A stretch of DNA of 64,000 bases, taken from assembly GCA_910576325.1 (NCBI GenBank), contig CAJTIM010000003.1, forward strand, positions 62,001-126,000, given 5' to 3'. Shown in pieces: positions 35,024 to 44,236 of this stretch (position 1 is the first letter of the stretch; every line of letters starts with the position of its first letter). The position numbers were made by a program, and so were the translations under genes. Below the pieces are notes generated by a model. That model did not search any database and had not been told where the DNA came from. It saw only the letters and a list, made by a program, of their open reading frames with translations. The DNA comes from Clostridia bacterium (lineage in GTDB: Bacteria; Bacillota; Clostridia; Lachnospirales; Lachnospiraceae).

Positions 35024-37714
35024 GTCCGCCCCTCCAGACCCCTGCAAAAAATCCACCAACACTTCATTCTTCTTCATATACAACAACCCAAACGACCCCG
35101 GCCCGCAATTACAAGCAATCGCCGAAGAAGCCTTCTGCAGATAAACCCGCTCAAAGGGACAATACTGCTTCACCAGCTTCTGAATATAAGCAATACTCCG
35201 ATCCTCCAACCCCGCATAAGTAATAAACAAGATCCTCCGATCAATATTCCTCGCATCCAAAAGCGCCTTGCGCACATACCGCTTAATCATATGCACGAAA
35301 TCCCCCATCTCCACGCCGGTCACTACCATCTTACTCTTCTTAAGCTCAATAACCGGATGAAGAAGCAGCGCATCACAGGCAATCTGAATCCGCTTCGGAA
35401 TCTGCCCCGCCTGACACATGGTATGCGTACTCTTAATAATAAAAGCCGACGAAATATACCGCTTCATCTCATTAACCATATTTACAATCTCAGTCTTGGT
35501 AGCATGCTGCTCCGCCATAGAAGCGGCATGAAGCACAAGCAAACCCAAGCTGCTGGAAAGATGCCCGGAATCAATCACCGTTACATTTTCAAAAGACTTC
35601 GCCGCCTCAAGCGCATTCTGATACCCCAGACTGGCATTCTTAGCCATCGTAATATGAATCACATTCTGTGCCTCCGTAAGCTTCTCCGCAAAAAACCGCT
35701 CATAGTCCTCCACACCCGGCGCCTCCGAGTGAGCCGACTGTCCCTCTAACATATGCAGCAGCAGTTCATCCGCTTTCAGCTCCACCTCATCCAAAAACCG
35801 CCCCTTATCCGTGCGGACATAATAAGGGCATACGGAAATGTTGAACTCCTTCCGAAGGGATTCGGGAAGATCACAGACACTGTCCGTGGTAACCATAACA
35901 GACAGACGCTGCGTCTGCTCAAAGATCAAGATATCCTTTCCAATCTCCGACAGCTCCACATCCTCCGTCAAATTCACCAGTTCCTTGGGAAGAGCGCTCA
36001 GCACGGCCGCCTCAAGAAGCGCACCGCTGACCGGCTTCGCCAGATAGCCGCTGAAGCCCTCCTTCCGGTACAGAAGCTGGTTGTCGCTTCCCGCATTCGC
36101 AGTAAGGGCAATCACAGGCGTATCCTGGCACAGACCGCCCGGCTGTGTCCGCAGCCTGTGGAGACACTGAATCCCATCCATCCCCGGCATCAGATGATCC
36201 ATTAAAATCGCATCGTAATGCTGATCCTGGGTCATTCTAAGACACTCGGCGCCGCTTAATACCGTATCAAGCTGAATCTTCGTCTCTGACAGCAGCTTGC
36301 GCACTACCATCAGATTCATTTCATTGTCATCCACTACAAGTATATGGGCATCCGGCGCCTCAAAGCTCTGCTGATACTGCTTGCCCTCATGAATCTTGGC
36401 CCGGGAAGCCAGTGTAAAGGTTCCAAGCTCCTTGTCATCCACAATATCCTGCTCCAGCATAACAATAAACGTAGAACCCTTGGTGTAGACACTGTTGACA
36501 CTGATCTCACCGCCCATCAGCTCCACCAACTGCTGAACAATGCTTAAGCCCAGACCTGTGCCTTCAATATGACGGTTTTTCTCCTGATCCACACGTTTAA
36601 AAGCGTTAAAAATATAGGGAATACTCTCCTTCTTTACTCCCTGGCCCGTATCCTCCACCATATACCACACACGCACCCGGTTAAGCCCCAGACGCTCACA
36701 GCGGACGGAAAGGGTAATGGAGCCTTCGCTGGTGTATTTCAAAGCATTATTTAACAGATTGATCAAAACCTGCTTAATACGTACCTCGTCGCCGCAGAGC
36801 ATACTGGGAATGGAAGAATCCACATGAAGCCGAAATTCCAGCCCCTTCTCCTTGGCCTTGACCCAGATCATATTGACAATCTCCGAAAAAAGACTTCCCG
36901 TCTCATAGGAAACATTCACAATCTCCATTTTTCCGGATTTAATCTTGGACAGATCCAAGATATCATTGATAAGCGTAAGCAGAATCTTACTTGCGCCCTG
37001 GATATTTCTTGCATTTTCCGCAACATCCGGAGGATTATCTCCTCTTAGAATGATTTCATTCAACCCAATAATGGTGTTAATGGGAGTGCGGATCTCATGG
37101 CTCATGCTGGCAAAAAAGTGATTTTCCGCTTTGTTAAGCTCCTCGATCTCCTTTTTCTGCTGCCGGGACAGCTCATTTTCCTCCTCATAAAGCTTGTTTA
37201 AAAACATCAGCATCACACTGGTCAGTATTCCCACCATAATAACGGAGGCTGCGGAGTCAAAGAAGGAATGTCCCTGTGTGTTCCTGGCCGCTAATTCCGG
37301 ATAATAATAGGCCAGATAGTAGCAGGACAGCGTCTCCAATGTACAGAGCAGGAAAAATCCCACCTTCCGCTTTCCCTCCAGGGTAATGCTGATATAAACA
37401 AAGCAGAGTACGAACCACTCCGGCATTCCGCTGTAAAATCCTCCTGCCGTAAAAAAGCTGATGGGAAACAGCACCAGAAGCAATATTGAGATAAAGGTGG
37501 CTCCCGTATTGATACGCTCTTTTTTAATACTGAACTTTACTACCAATGCCATCATAATAAGGCCCGCTGCCAGCAGCAGCATATTAACCCAGCTTCTGCC
37601 CATAGGCATAATAAAAATCAATGCAAGCATGCAGATGCCTGTGACCACACGGAACATACGCTCCCGCAGCCTGATCCTATGGTCAAAGATGATCTCAAAC
37701 CATTTTTCCAACAC
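35006..37714 (-). CDS. Hybrid histidine kinase fused to receiver and DegV domains
   Basis: 902 residues from a GTG at 37714 (GGAGGG upstream). Order: about five membrane segments (20-172), a coiled coil (about 176-196), HisKA with phospho-acceptor H206 (FASMSHEIRTPINTII), HATPase with N-box N322/N323, G1 DTGQG (355-359) and GTGLGLS (385-391), receiver 456-575 with D506 and K560, and a C-terminal DegV fold from about 604 to 890 (VMVTTDSVCDLPESLRKEF, HITMAKNASLGYQNAL, VIDSGHLSSSLGLLV). DegV/FakB domains bind a fatty acid; a sensor kinase with one fused to its output end is unusual. The extreme C-terminus (FRTK-stop) lies inside a family A palindrome. Confidence 0.92.
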   Translation of the reverse strand: MLEKWFEIIFDHRIRLRERMFRVVTGICMLALIFIMPMGRSWVNMLLLAAGLIMMALVVKFSIKKERINTGATFISILLLVLFPISFFTAGGFYSGMPEWFVLCFVYISITLEGKRKVGFFLLCTLETLSCYYLAYYYPELAARNTQGHSFFDSAASVIMVGILTSVMLMFLNKLYEEENELSRQQKKEIEELNKAENHFFASMSHEIRTPINTIIGLNEIILRGDNPPDVAENARNIQGASKILLTLINDILDLSKIKSGKMEIVNVSYETGSLFSEIVNMIWVKAKEKGLEFRLHVDSSIPSMLCGDEVRIKQVLINLLNNALKYTSEGSITLSVRCERLGLNRVRVWYMVEDTGQGVKKESIPYIFNAFKRVDQEKNRHIEGTGLGLSIVQQLVELMGGEISVNSVYTKGSTFIVMLEQDIVDDKELGTFTLASRAKIHEGKQYQQSFEAPDAHILVVDDNEMNLMVVRKLLSETKIQLDTVLSGAECLRMTQDQHYDAILMDHLMPGMDGIQCLHRLRTQPGGLCQDTPVIALTANAGSDNQLLYRKEGFSGYLAKPVSGALLEAAVLSALPKELVNLTEDVELSEIGKDILIFEQTQRLSVMVTTDSVCDLPESLRKEFNISVCPYYVRTDKGRFLDEVELKADELLLHMLEGQSAHSEAPGVEDYERFFAEKLTEAQNVIHITMAKNASLGYQNALEAAKSFENVTVIDSGHLSSSLGLLVLHAASMAEQHATKTEIVNMVNEMKRYISSAFIIKSTHTMCQAGQIPKRIQIACDALLLHPVIELKKSKMVVTGVEMGDFVHMIKRYVRKALLDARNIDRRILFITYAGLEDRSIAYIQKLVKQYCPFERVYLQKASSAIACNCGPGSFGLLYMKKNEVLVDFLQGSGGADGFRTK

Positions 37715-37721
37715 CCCAATG

Positions 37722-37858
37722 CCCTCCTATTCCAGTCCTGCAGCCCTTTCCCCGTCCACCCTTATGAGAAGGAATTTCAGTCACCTAATACTGTGCCTGC
37801 ATTTCCTTCTGTGCACGGGCAAAGGTCTGCTGTTTTTTATTCCAGTTCCATAATACTA
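37722..37858. repeat. Family B palindrome, copy 2
   Basis: GCAGCCCTTTCCCCGTCCAC pairs imperfectly with GTGCACGGGCAAAGGTCTGC; inner pair AGAAGGAATTTC / GCATTTCCTTCT, loop containing GTCACCTAATACTGTGCC. Left and right ends carry ATTCCAGT. The right end overlaps the stop codon and last codons (ME-LE-stop) of the HPt hybrid kinase. It fills the gap between the two kinase genes. Confidence 0.7.
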
Positions 37859-40800
37859 TTGCAGACCTTATCGTAGATCTCTAAAAGCTCGGAATGATTC
37901 TCCCTGATGTAGTCCGTATCGCCGTTTCGTCCTGCCTGCTCTAAAAGTCTGGCCTTCTCGGAAAGCTCTTCCGCTCCGATAGTCAGGGAGGTGCTCTTCA
38001 AAGCATGAACCTTGATGGCATAGTCTCCCCAATTGGCAGCCTCATACAGACTCTCAATCTCTTCCTTCTTTACTCCGCTCTGCTCCGCGAAGGTCTGAAG
38101 CATCTCCAGATAAAATTCCTTCTCTCCGCAGCAGTAATCCAGGCCCAGCCTCACATTCATACCGGCCTCCACAAGCGGCGTAAGCTGCAGGAATGAAATA
38201 CCTGCCGAAGAAGCATCCGGCTTCTCCGCTTCCTCCCTCACGGGTGTTCTTTGTATCGGCTCTCTCCGTGAGGACTTTTCCTGCACGGATTCTCCGCGGG
38301 CCGGTCTCTCCTGCGGGGATTCCCTGCGCTCGGATCTCTCCTGGACAGGCTCCTTTTGTCCCGGTCTTCCCTGTACCGGATCTCTGCGCTCTGCCTTCTC
38401 CTGCACAGGCTCCCTGCGCACCGGCTTTTCCTGTACCGGTTCTCTGCGGACCGTTTTCTCCTCCGCCGGCTCTCTGCGGACTGTTCTCTCCTCTGCGGCT
38501 TCTCTTCGCACCGCTCTTTCCTCTGTCCGATCCCTGCGTGCTGCCTTCTCCTCCGCCGGGTCCCTGCGTTCCGCTCTTTCCTCCGCCCGATCCCTGCGTG
38601 CCGCTTTCTCCTCCGCCGAATCTTTCCGGGCTGCTTTCTCCTCCGCCCGCTCTTTGCTCGCCGGTTTCTCCTGCACGGTCTCTATATGTACTGCCTTCTC
38701 CGGCAGCGACTCTTTCTGCGCCGGTTTTTCCCGCAGTGGTTCCCTGCGTTCCGATTTTTTCCGGGGAGGCTCTCTGCGGGCCTGCTTCTCCTTTGCCGGC
38801 TCTCTCCTCTCCGCTCTGTTCTCCGCAGCTCCTCTATCGGCTGTTTTCTCCCGGACAGTCTCGTCTTTCACCGCTTTTTCCCGTGCCGGCTCTTCTCTGT
38901 GCCGGATAACCACTGACTTCGGCTGCTCCGGCTGCTTCTGCTGCGCTTCCATACCATACTGGATAGATTCCTCCGGCAGAACCTTGCGCAGCACTCTCTC
39001 AAGTACGGAACGCTCAATGGGCTTGGGAATAAATTCCGTAAATCCTTCATGGCGGAACATCTCTCTGGCGCCGCTTATGGTATTGGCCGTCAGCGCCACT
39101 ACCGGCAGCTCCTGATACATTCCGTTGTTGATCTCGCGGATGCGCCTCAGGGTTTCCACGCCGTCGAAGCCCGGCATCATATGATCCAGGAAAATCATAT
39201 CGTACTCTTCCTGGCTCAGCCGCTCCACGGCCTCTTTTCCGCTTGAACATGTATCCACGTCGATACCATAGGTGCCCAGAACACCCTTGGCCACCAGAAG
39301 ATTCATCTCCTCGTCGTCAACGGCCAGAGCCTTGACCCCCGCACAGGTAAACGGCCTGCTTCCTTCCCCACCCATATAGCCGTTTTCTTCCATATCTCCA
39401 TTCAGAAGATTCGCTACGGAAAGAGCGGAGAACGGCTTGTGGATCATCAGAAGCCTGCTGTTCCTGCTCAGTACATACTCCCTTTCCGCAATTACAACCA
39501 CCCGGATTTTACCTGCCAAATCCTCATAGTAGCTACTGTTTTCCTCATATTCCGATTGGGCGATAAATACATGCGTCACGGAATGGCTGCTCAATAGCTT
39601 GATCAGGCCGTCAAAGTTGTGAGCCTGATAGCCCTCCAAGCCAAGTCCGTCCACCAGATGCAGAATCATTCTGTCGTAATATCCCTTCACCTCTTCACAG
39701 GAATATTTATCCGGGCGGAAATAGCAGGCAATACAGAGCTGCTCCGCATTAGACACTACAATGGACGGGGAATCATCCGCCACTCCCTGGGGTATGGTAA
39801 TATGCGCCTCCAGTCCCTCATGCTCCTTACTGGCAAAATGAATAAAACCGCCCATAGACTCCAGAAGTCCCCGGGCGATGGGAATCCCAAGCCCCAGTCC
39901 GCCTGCAAAGCGGCTGCTCCCGGAATCCGCCTGATAAAAATCATCAAACATCTGATTAATCTGGGAGTCCGTCATGCCGATACCCGTATCGTAAATATCA
40001 ATGGTCAGATTAACGCCGTAGCTCTCCTTGCGGCATTCAATGCAGACATGGACGCCGCCCTTTTCCGTAAACTTGATGGAGTTTTCCAGAAGAATCTTCA
40101 GCACATGGGAAATTTTCTCCGAATCTCCAAGCAGCACCGCCGGTATTCTGGGATCCATATCAAACACCAGCTCCAGGTGATTCCTGTTCCCCTGCATGGC
40201 TGTCATTGTAATCACGTCATTGAGCACGGAAGTGAGCATATACTCCTGCTTTATGGATGTCAGTGTTCCCTCCACAATCTCCGTATAATCCAGCATATTG
40301 TTGATTTGACTGGAAAGACGCTTGCCGGCAAGCTGTATGGAATGCATATCCTCCCGAAACTCATAAGGAATATCCTTCTCCAGTATCACATCGCTGATTC
40401 CAAGCACCATATTGATCGGCGTGCGCAGCTCATGGGACACATTTGACAGGAAAACCGCGTTCTGCCGCCCTGCCTTCTCAAGCTCTTTAAAAGCAGAGTT
40501 GTACTCCTTTCTTGCATCCAGTCTCCGCTTAATCCGATATCTGGCAATGGTCAGCGCCCCTACCGTCACACACACATCAATCCCCAGACGTATGAAATCC
40601 TGAGTTGACATATCTCCCGTAATGGTATGCAGGATCAGAATATGATACAGCAGCTCAGCCACATACAAGGCGGCCGTCATATACAACAGCCGCTTTTTAT
40701 CAAACATAGAAAAAATAAGAATCACCATACAAGCCACGGCCGGTATATCATACAGGCTGCTTTGATGAACCCCAAAGAAAAAGAATCCGATCATCAGCAG

Positions 40801-41004
40801 CCCGGCACACAGATTTTTGTAAAATGATTCCGTTCCAAACCTTCCGATGTGAAGGCACCACACAAGGGTATTGCCTACTAAAATAACGGGAATCATCCAA
40901 TATTCCCATGACAGCGCCAGCGTAATCACCATCAAAAATACGCCGAATACCGTAACAATGACAGCCAGCAGAAGATGAATACTAGTCTGATCCTCGGTTC
41001 TCAT
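37837..41004 (-). CDS. Hybrid histidine kinase with receiver, 10-residue repeat region and HPt domain
   Basis: 1055 residues. About six membrane segments (12-155), HisKA with H191 (LSNVSHELRTPINMVLGIS), HATPase (DTGIGMTDSQINQMFDDF, GGLGLGIPIARGL), a degenerate receiver-like block (about 430-545) without an obvious phospho-Asp, a full receiver (about 555-680; LAVDDEEMN, FLDHMMPGFDG), then about 250 residues of charged repeats of the form RREPAEEKAV, and a C-terminal HPt domain with H1000 (VHALKSTSLTIGAEEL). The start overlaps the response-regulator stop (ATGA). The parts form a complete phosphorelay in one protein. Confidence 0.93.
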   Translation of the reverse strand: MRTEDQTSIHLLLAVIVTVFGVFLMVITLALSWEYWMIPVILVGNTLVWCLHIGRFGTESFYKNLCAGLLMIGFFFFGVHQSSLYDIPAVACMVILIFSMFDKKRLLYMTAALYVAELLYHILILHTITGDMSTQDFIRLGIDVCVTVGALTIARYRIKRRLDARKEYNSAFKELEKAGRQNAVFLSNVSHELRTPINMVLGISDVILEKDIPYEFREDMHSIQLAGKRLSSQINNMLDYTEIVEGTLTSIKQEYMLTSVLNDVITMTAMQGNRNHLELVFDMDPRIPAVLLGDSEKISHVLKILLENSIKFTEKGGVHVCIECRKESYGVNLTIDIYDTGIGMTDSQINQMFDDFYQADSGSSRFAGGLGLGIPIARGLLESMGGFIHFASKEHEGLEAHITIPQGVADDSPSIVVSNAEQLCIACYFRPDKYSCEEVKGYYDRMILHLVDGLGLEGYQAHNFDGLIKLLSSHSVTHVFIAQSEYEENSSYYEDLAGKIRVVVIAEREYVLSRNSRLLMIHKPFSALSVANLLNGDMEENGYMGGEGSRPFTCAGVKALAVDDEEMNLLVAKGVLGTYGIDVDTCSSGKEAVERLSQEEYDMIFLDHMMPGFDGVETLRRIREINNGMYQELPVVALTANTISGAREMFRHEGFTEFIPKPIERSVLERVLRKVLPEESIQYGMEAQQKQPEQPKSVVIRHREEPAREKAVKDETVREKTADRGAAENRAERREPAKEKQARREPPRKKSERREPLREKPAQKESLPEKAVHIETVQEKPASKERAEEKAARKDSAEEKAARRDRAEERAERRDPAEEKAARRDRTEERAVRREAAEERTVRREPAEEKTVRREPVQEKPVRREPVQEKAERRDPVQGRPGQKEPVQERSERRESPQERPARGESVQEKSSRREPIQRTPVREEAEKPDASSAGISFLQLTPLVEAGMNVRLGLDYCCGEKEFYLEMLQTFAEQSGVKKEEIESLYEAANWGDYAIKVHALKSTSLTIGAEELSEKARLLEQAGRNGDTDYIRENHSELLEIYDKVCNSIMELE
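38240..38900 (-). repeat. Tandem 30-bp coding repeats in the hybrid kinase gene
   Basis: Some twenty units of 30 bp encode 10-residue repeats (R-R/K-E/D-P/S-A/V-E/Q-E-K/R-x-x). They are degenerate but in one register. They form a long charged linker between receiver and HPt. Repeat number may vary between strains. Confidence 0.85.
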
Positions 41005-41366
41005 TCCTTATCAAACTCCTTTGCAACACGTTTCAAAAGCTCCTGAGGGAAAAATGGTTTTTTCAGATAATTAACCGCTCCTAGATCAATGGCTCTCTTT
41101 ACATCATCCTCATATCCCGATGCGGTGAGGAAAATTACGGGAATCTCATAGGCGGAAGCCTTCATACGCTCAAAGGTCTCAATACCGTCCATCTCCGGCA
41201 TTGCAATGTCCAGAAGAATCAAATCAAAATCTTCTCTTCTCATCTTTTCAAGGGCTTCTATTCCGGACTCCACAAGCTCCACATCATAAGTCTTTCCCAG
41301 AATCATCTTCGTCCTCTTTAAGTTCATTGTGTCATCGTCCACTACCAAAATACGCTTTACTTCCAT
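41001..41366 (-). CDS. Stand-alone receiver protein (CheY-like)
   Basis: 121 residues, a single receiver domain: acidic pair in ILVVDDDTMNLKRTK, phospho-Asp in FDLILLDIAMPEMDG (about D53), Thr in PVIFLTAS and Lys in YLKKPFFPQELL. No output domain. AGGAGG precedes the ATG. It overlaps the next gene, a hybrid kinase with HPt, by 4 bp, so it is a likely shuttle partner in that phosphorelay. Confidence 0.93.
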   Translation of the reverse strand: MEVKRILVVDDDTMNLKRTKMILGKTYDVELVESGIEALEKMRREDFDLILLDIAMPEMDGIETFERMKASAYEIPVIFLTASGYEDDVKRAIDLGAVNYLKKPFFPQELLKRVAKEFDKE

Positions 41367-41576
41367 TATGCTGCCTCCTATTTTTGTTCCAGTTCCGCAA
41401 TATCTTTTCTACGCATCTAATACAAGATATCACTCTCCGCTCTTAAAAGATTTTTCAAATCTCCATTACCTCTATTTTAAAGCAGGAACGCCATAAAGTC
41501 AACTATCTCCAAGCCTTTCCGCCCCTATAACCCAAGGGTAAAAACATCCGGAAAAATGCAGAAAAAGCAGGTAAAA

Positions 41577-41619
41577 AAAGGATATTGCTCCAAACCTTCA
41601 GCCTGTCGTAATATCCTTT
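41577..41619 (-). terminator. Terminator of the liv operon
   Basis: AAAGGATATT / AATATCCTTT stem; on the minus strand it leads into TTTTTTTACC. It lies 35 bp past the livF stop. The rest of 41367-41576 shows no gene; it starts with a GTTCCAGTTCCG string (41387) that resembles the end of family B elements. Confidence 0.85.
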
Positions 41620-41653
41620 GCCTCTACGCATATATTTTCCTGCCCTGCGCTTC

Positions 41654-42364
41654 CTACTCGCCCAGATAAGCCTTCTTTACCGAATCGTCGTTCAAGAGAT
41701 CCTCTGCCTTTCCGTCCAATACAATCTTACCTGTCTCCAGTACATAGGCCCGGTCCGCGATTGCAAGAGCCTTCTTCGCATTCTGTTCCACCAGAAGCAC
41801 CGTGGTTCCTCCCTCGCTTACCTCCCGGATAATATCAAATATCTCATTTACAAAAATGGGGGACAACCCCATAGACGGCTCATCCATCAGAATAATTCTG
41901 GGCCGCGACATCAGCGCCCGCCCCATCGCAAGCATCTGCTGCTCGCCGCCGGAGAGCGTTCCGGCCATCTGGTTTTTCCGCTCCTCCAGCCTTGGAAAAC
42001 GCTTGTAGACACGAATCAGGCTTTCCTCAATCTCATCCTTATCCTTCCGGGTAAAAGCGCCCATTTTCAGATTCTCCAGAACCGTAAGCTGCGCAAAGAC
42101 ACGGCGTCCCTCCGGCACATGGGCCATACCCATAGATACAATTTTATGAGCCGGCGTAGAGGTAATATCCTGCCCCTCAAAGAGAATCTCACCCTTTTTC
42201 GGCGCAATCAGTCCCGTTATACTGTGGAGAATCGTTGTCTTGCCGGCTCCGTTGGCGCCGATTAAGGCAATGACTTCCCCCTCATTTACCTCAAAAGAAA
42301 CTCCTTTGATGGCCTGTATCATTCCGTAAAATACTTCAATATCCTTGATTTCCAACATTGCCAT
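41654..42364 (-). CDS. livF: Branched-chain amino acid ABC transporter ATPase LivF
   Basis: 236 residues. Walker A GANGAGKTTIL, ABC signature LSGGEQQMLAMGRAL, Walker B IILMDEPSMGLSP and the H-loop region TTVLLVEQNAKKAL. The sequence MLEIKDIEVFYGMIQAIKGVSF is typical of LivF rather than LivG. It powers import of leucine, isoleucine, valine or related compounds. Last gene of livJHMGF. Confidence 0.95.
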   Translation of the reverse strand: MAMLEIKDIEVFYGMIQAIKGVSFEVNEGEVIALIGANGAGKTTILHSITGLIAPKKGEILFEGQDITSTPAHKIVSMGMAHVPEGRRVFAQLTVLENLKMGAFTRKDKDEIEESLIRVYKRFPRLEERKNQMAGTLSGGEQQMLAMGRALMSRPRIILMDEPSMGLSPIFVNEIFDIIREVSEGGTTVLLVEQNAKKALAIADRAYVLETGKIVLDGKAEDLLNDDSVKKAYLGE

Positions 42365-42391
42365 AATTCCATCTCCTATCTGTCTCTACAT

Positions 42392-43150
42392 CTATTCTCC
42401 CAGATATGCCTTAATGACCTTCGGGTCATTGAGTACCTCGCTGGTCTCCCCCTCCGTGAGAATCTGGCCGAAGTTCAGCACCGTCAGCTTCTCGCAGATT
42501 CCCGATACCAGTCTCATATCGTGCTCGATCAGAAGAATGGTCATATGAAATTCATCCCTTACAAAACGGATGGTGTTCATCAATTCCTGGGTCTCGTTGG
42601 GATTCATGCCCGCAGCCGGCTCATCCAGAAGCAAAAGCTTCGGCTCCGTGGCCAGCGCCCTTGCAATCTCAAGCTTTCTCTGCTTGCCGTAGGGCAGATT
42701 GGAAGCCTTGTAATCCGCTTCCCCGTCCAGATCAAAGACCTTCAAAAGCTCCATCGCTTTCTCGTTCATTTCCTTTTCCACCCGATAATACTTGGGCAGA
42801 CGCAGTATCCCCGTAAGGGTGGAATAGCCGTGGTGATTGTGAAGTCCCACCTTTACATTGTCCAGAACCGTCAGCTCGTCAAAGAGACGGATGTTTTGAA
42901 AGGTTCTTGCAATCCCGTGCTGATTAATCTCAATAGTTTTCTTTCCCGTAATATTTTCTCCGTCCAGGAGAATATAGCCGTCCGTGGGCTTATACACGCC
43001 TGTGAGAAGATTGAATACTGTGGTTTTTCCGGCTCCGTTGGGTCCAATCAGGCCGTAAAGCTCTCCCGGTTCTATGGTCAGATGGAAATCATCCACCGCC
43101 CGAAGGCCGCCAAAAGAGATTCCCAGTTCTTTTACTTCCAGCAATGCCAT
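42392..43150 (-). CDS. livG: Branched-chain amino acid ABC transporter ATPase LivG
   Basis: 252 residues. Walker A GPNGAGKTTVFNLLTG, signature LPYGKQRKLEIARAL (LPYGxQR is typical of LivG), Walker B LLLLDEPAAGMNP. C-terminal LNFGQILTEGETSEVLNDPKVIKAYLG is characteristic. AGGAGGC precedes the ATG; 3 bp after livM. Confidence 0.95.
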   Translation of the reverse strand: MALLEVKELGISFGGLRAVDDFHLTIEPGELYGLIGPNGAGKTTVFNLLTGVYKPTDGYILLDGENITGKKTIEINQHGIARTFQNIRLFDELTVLDNVKVGLHNHHGYSTLTGILRLPKYYRVEKEMNEKAMELLKVFDLDGEADYKASNLPYGKQRKLEIARALATEPKLLLLDEPAAGMNPNETQELMNTIRFVRDEFHMTILLIEHDMRLVSGICEKLTVLNFGQILTEGETSEVLNDPKVIKAYLGE

Positions 43151-43153
43151 AAG

Positions 43154-44227
43154 TTACGCCTCCTTTTTCTCATTCTTCCGTCCGAAAAGTTCCTTCAGGG
43201 AATAGCGCTCCCGGAAAGCCTGCCCGCCCGGACTGGAGGTGAAAATCATCGTAGCAATCAGAACAACGGCATACATCAGCATACGGTAATCGTTGAGGCT
43301 TCGAAGAAGCTCCGGCAGAAGCGTCAGCACTACGGCCGCAATGATAGAACCCCGGATATTGCCGATTCCGCCGAGAACCACAAAGACCAGAATCATAATG
43401 GACATATTGTATCCAAAGTTTTTCGGCTGAGCCGCCAGGGTGGACAGATTGTGGGCATAGAGCACGCCCGCCACGCCTGCCAGGGAAGCCGATACGGTAA
43501 AGGCCAGAAGCTTATATTTTGTAATGTTGATTCCCACGGACTCCGCCGCAATCCGGTTGTCCCGGATGGCCATAATCGCCCGGCCCGTGCGGGAATTTAC
43601 CATGTTAATCACGATAAACAGGGTAATCAGAATCAAAATAATGCCGATCAGGAAGGAAGAATCATGAGGCGTTCCCGTAATTCCCTGAGGACCGTTGATA
43701 AGAACCTCCCCGTCCGGCTCCATATTCATGGAAAAGGCATCCTTAAAGGATATGTGAAAGCCCCTGCTGTCATGTCCTAGGAAAATGACGTTGATGACAT
43801 TTTTAATAATCTCTCCAAAGGCCAGGGTCACGATGGCAAGGTAATCTCCCCGCAGGCGGAGAACCGGGATTCCTATGAGAAATCCGAACAGAGCTGCCGC
43901 TGCCGCGCCGATGAGAATGGCCAGGAAGAACCGCAGGCCGCCGACTGTGATTGCTTCCTTGGTGTAATTGGAGAAAAATGCGCTGGCAAAGGCTCCCACG
44001 CACATAAAACCTGCATGGCCCAGGCTCAGCTCTCCTGAGATTCCCACTACGAGATTCAGGGATACCGCCAGAATGACATAGGTGCAAAGAGGTACAAGCA
44101 GTCCTTCAAGAAGACTGGAAACCATACCGGCCTTCATGAAAATCTCCATTACCAGATAAGCGAGTATGACCATGCCGTATGTAATAAGATTGCTCTTTGT
44201 ATGCTTATTCAATGCTTTTATTTTCAT
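43154..44227 (-). CDS. livM: Branched-chain amino acid ABC transporter permease LivM
   Basis: 357 residues from the ATG at 44227 (AGGTGGG upstream; GTG at 44236 is an alternative). Eight to nine membrane segments and the permease motif GGIGNIRGSIIAAVVLTLLPE near the C-terminus. SGELSLGHAGFMCVGAF is typical of LivM. It forms the channel with LivH. Confidence 0.94.
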   Translation of the reverse strand: MKIKALNKHTKSNLITYGMVILAYLVMEIFMKAGMVSSLLEGLLVPLCTYVILAVSLNLVVGISGELSLGHAGFMCVGAFASAFFSNYTKEAITVGGLRFFLAILIGAAAAALFGFLIGIPVLRLRGDYLAIVTLAFGEIIKNVINVIFLGHDSRGFHISFKDAFSMNMEPDGEVLINGPQGITGTPHDSSFLIGIILILITLFIVINMVNSRTGRAIMAIRDNRIAAESVGINITKYKLLAFTVSASLAGVAGVLYAHNLSTLAAQPKNFGYNMSIMILVFVVLGGIGNIRGSIIAAVVLTLLPELLRSLNDYRMLMYAVVLIATMIFTSSPGGQAFRERYSLKELFGRKNEKKEA

Positions 44228-44236
44228 ACGTCCCAC

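Noticed and set aside
38193-38909. Plus-strand frames of over 180 residues, Pro/Ser/Phe-rich
   Set aside because: They come from the antisense of the 30-bp repeat in the hybrid kinase gene; the repeat keeps all frames open.
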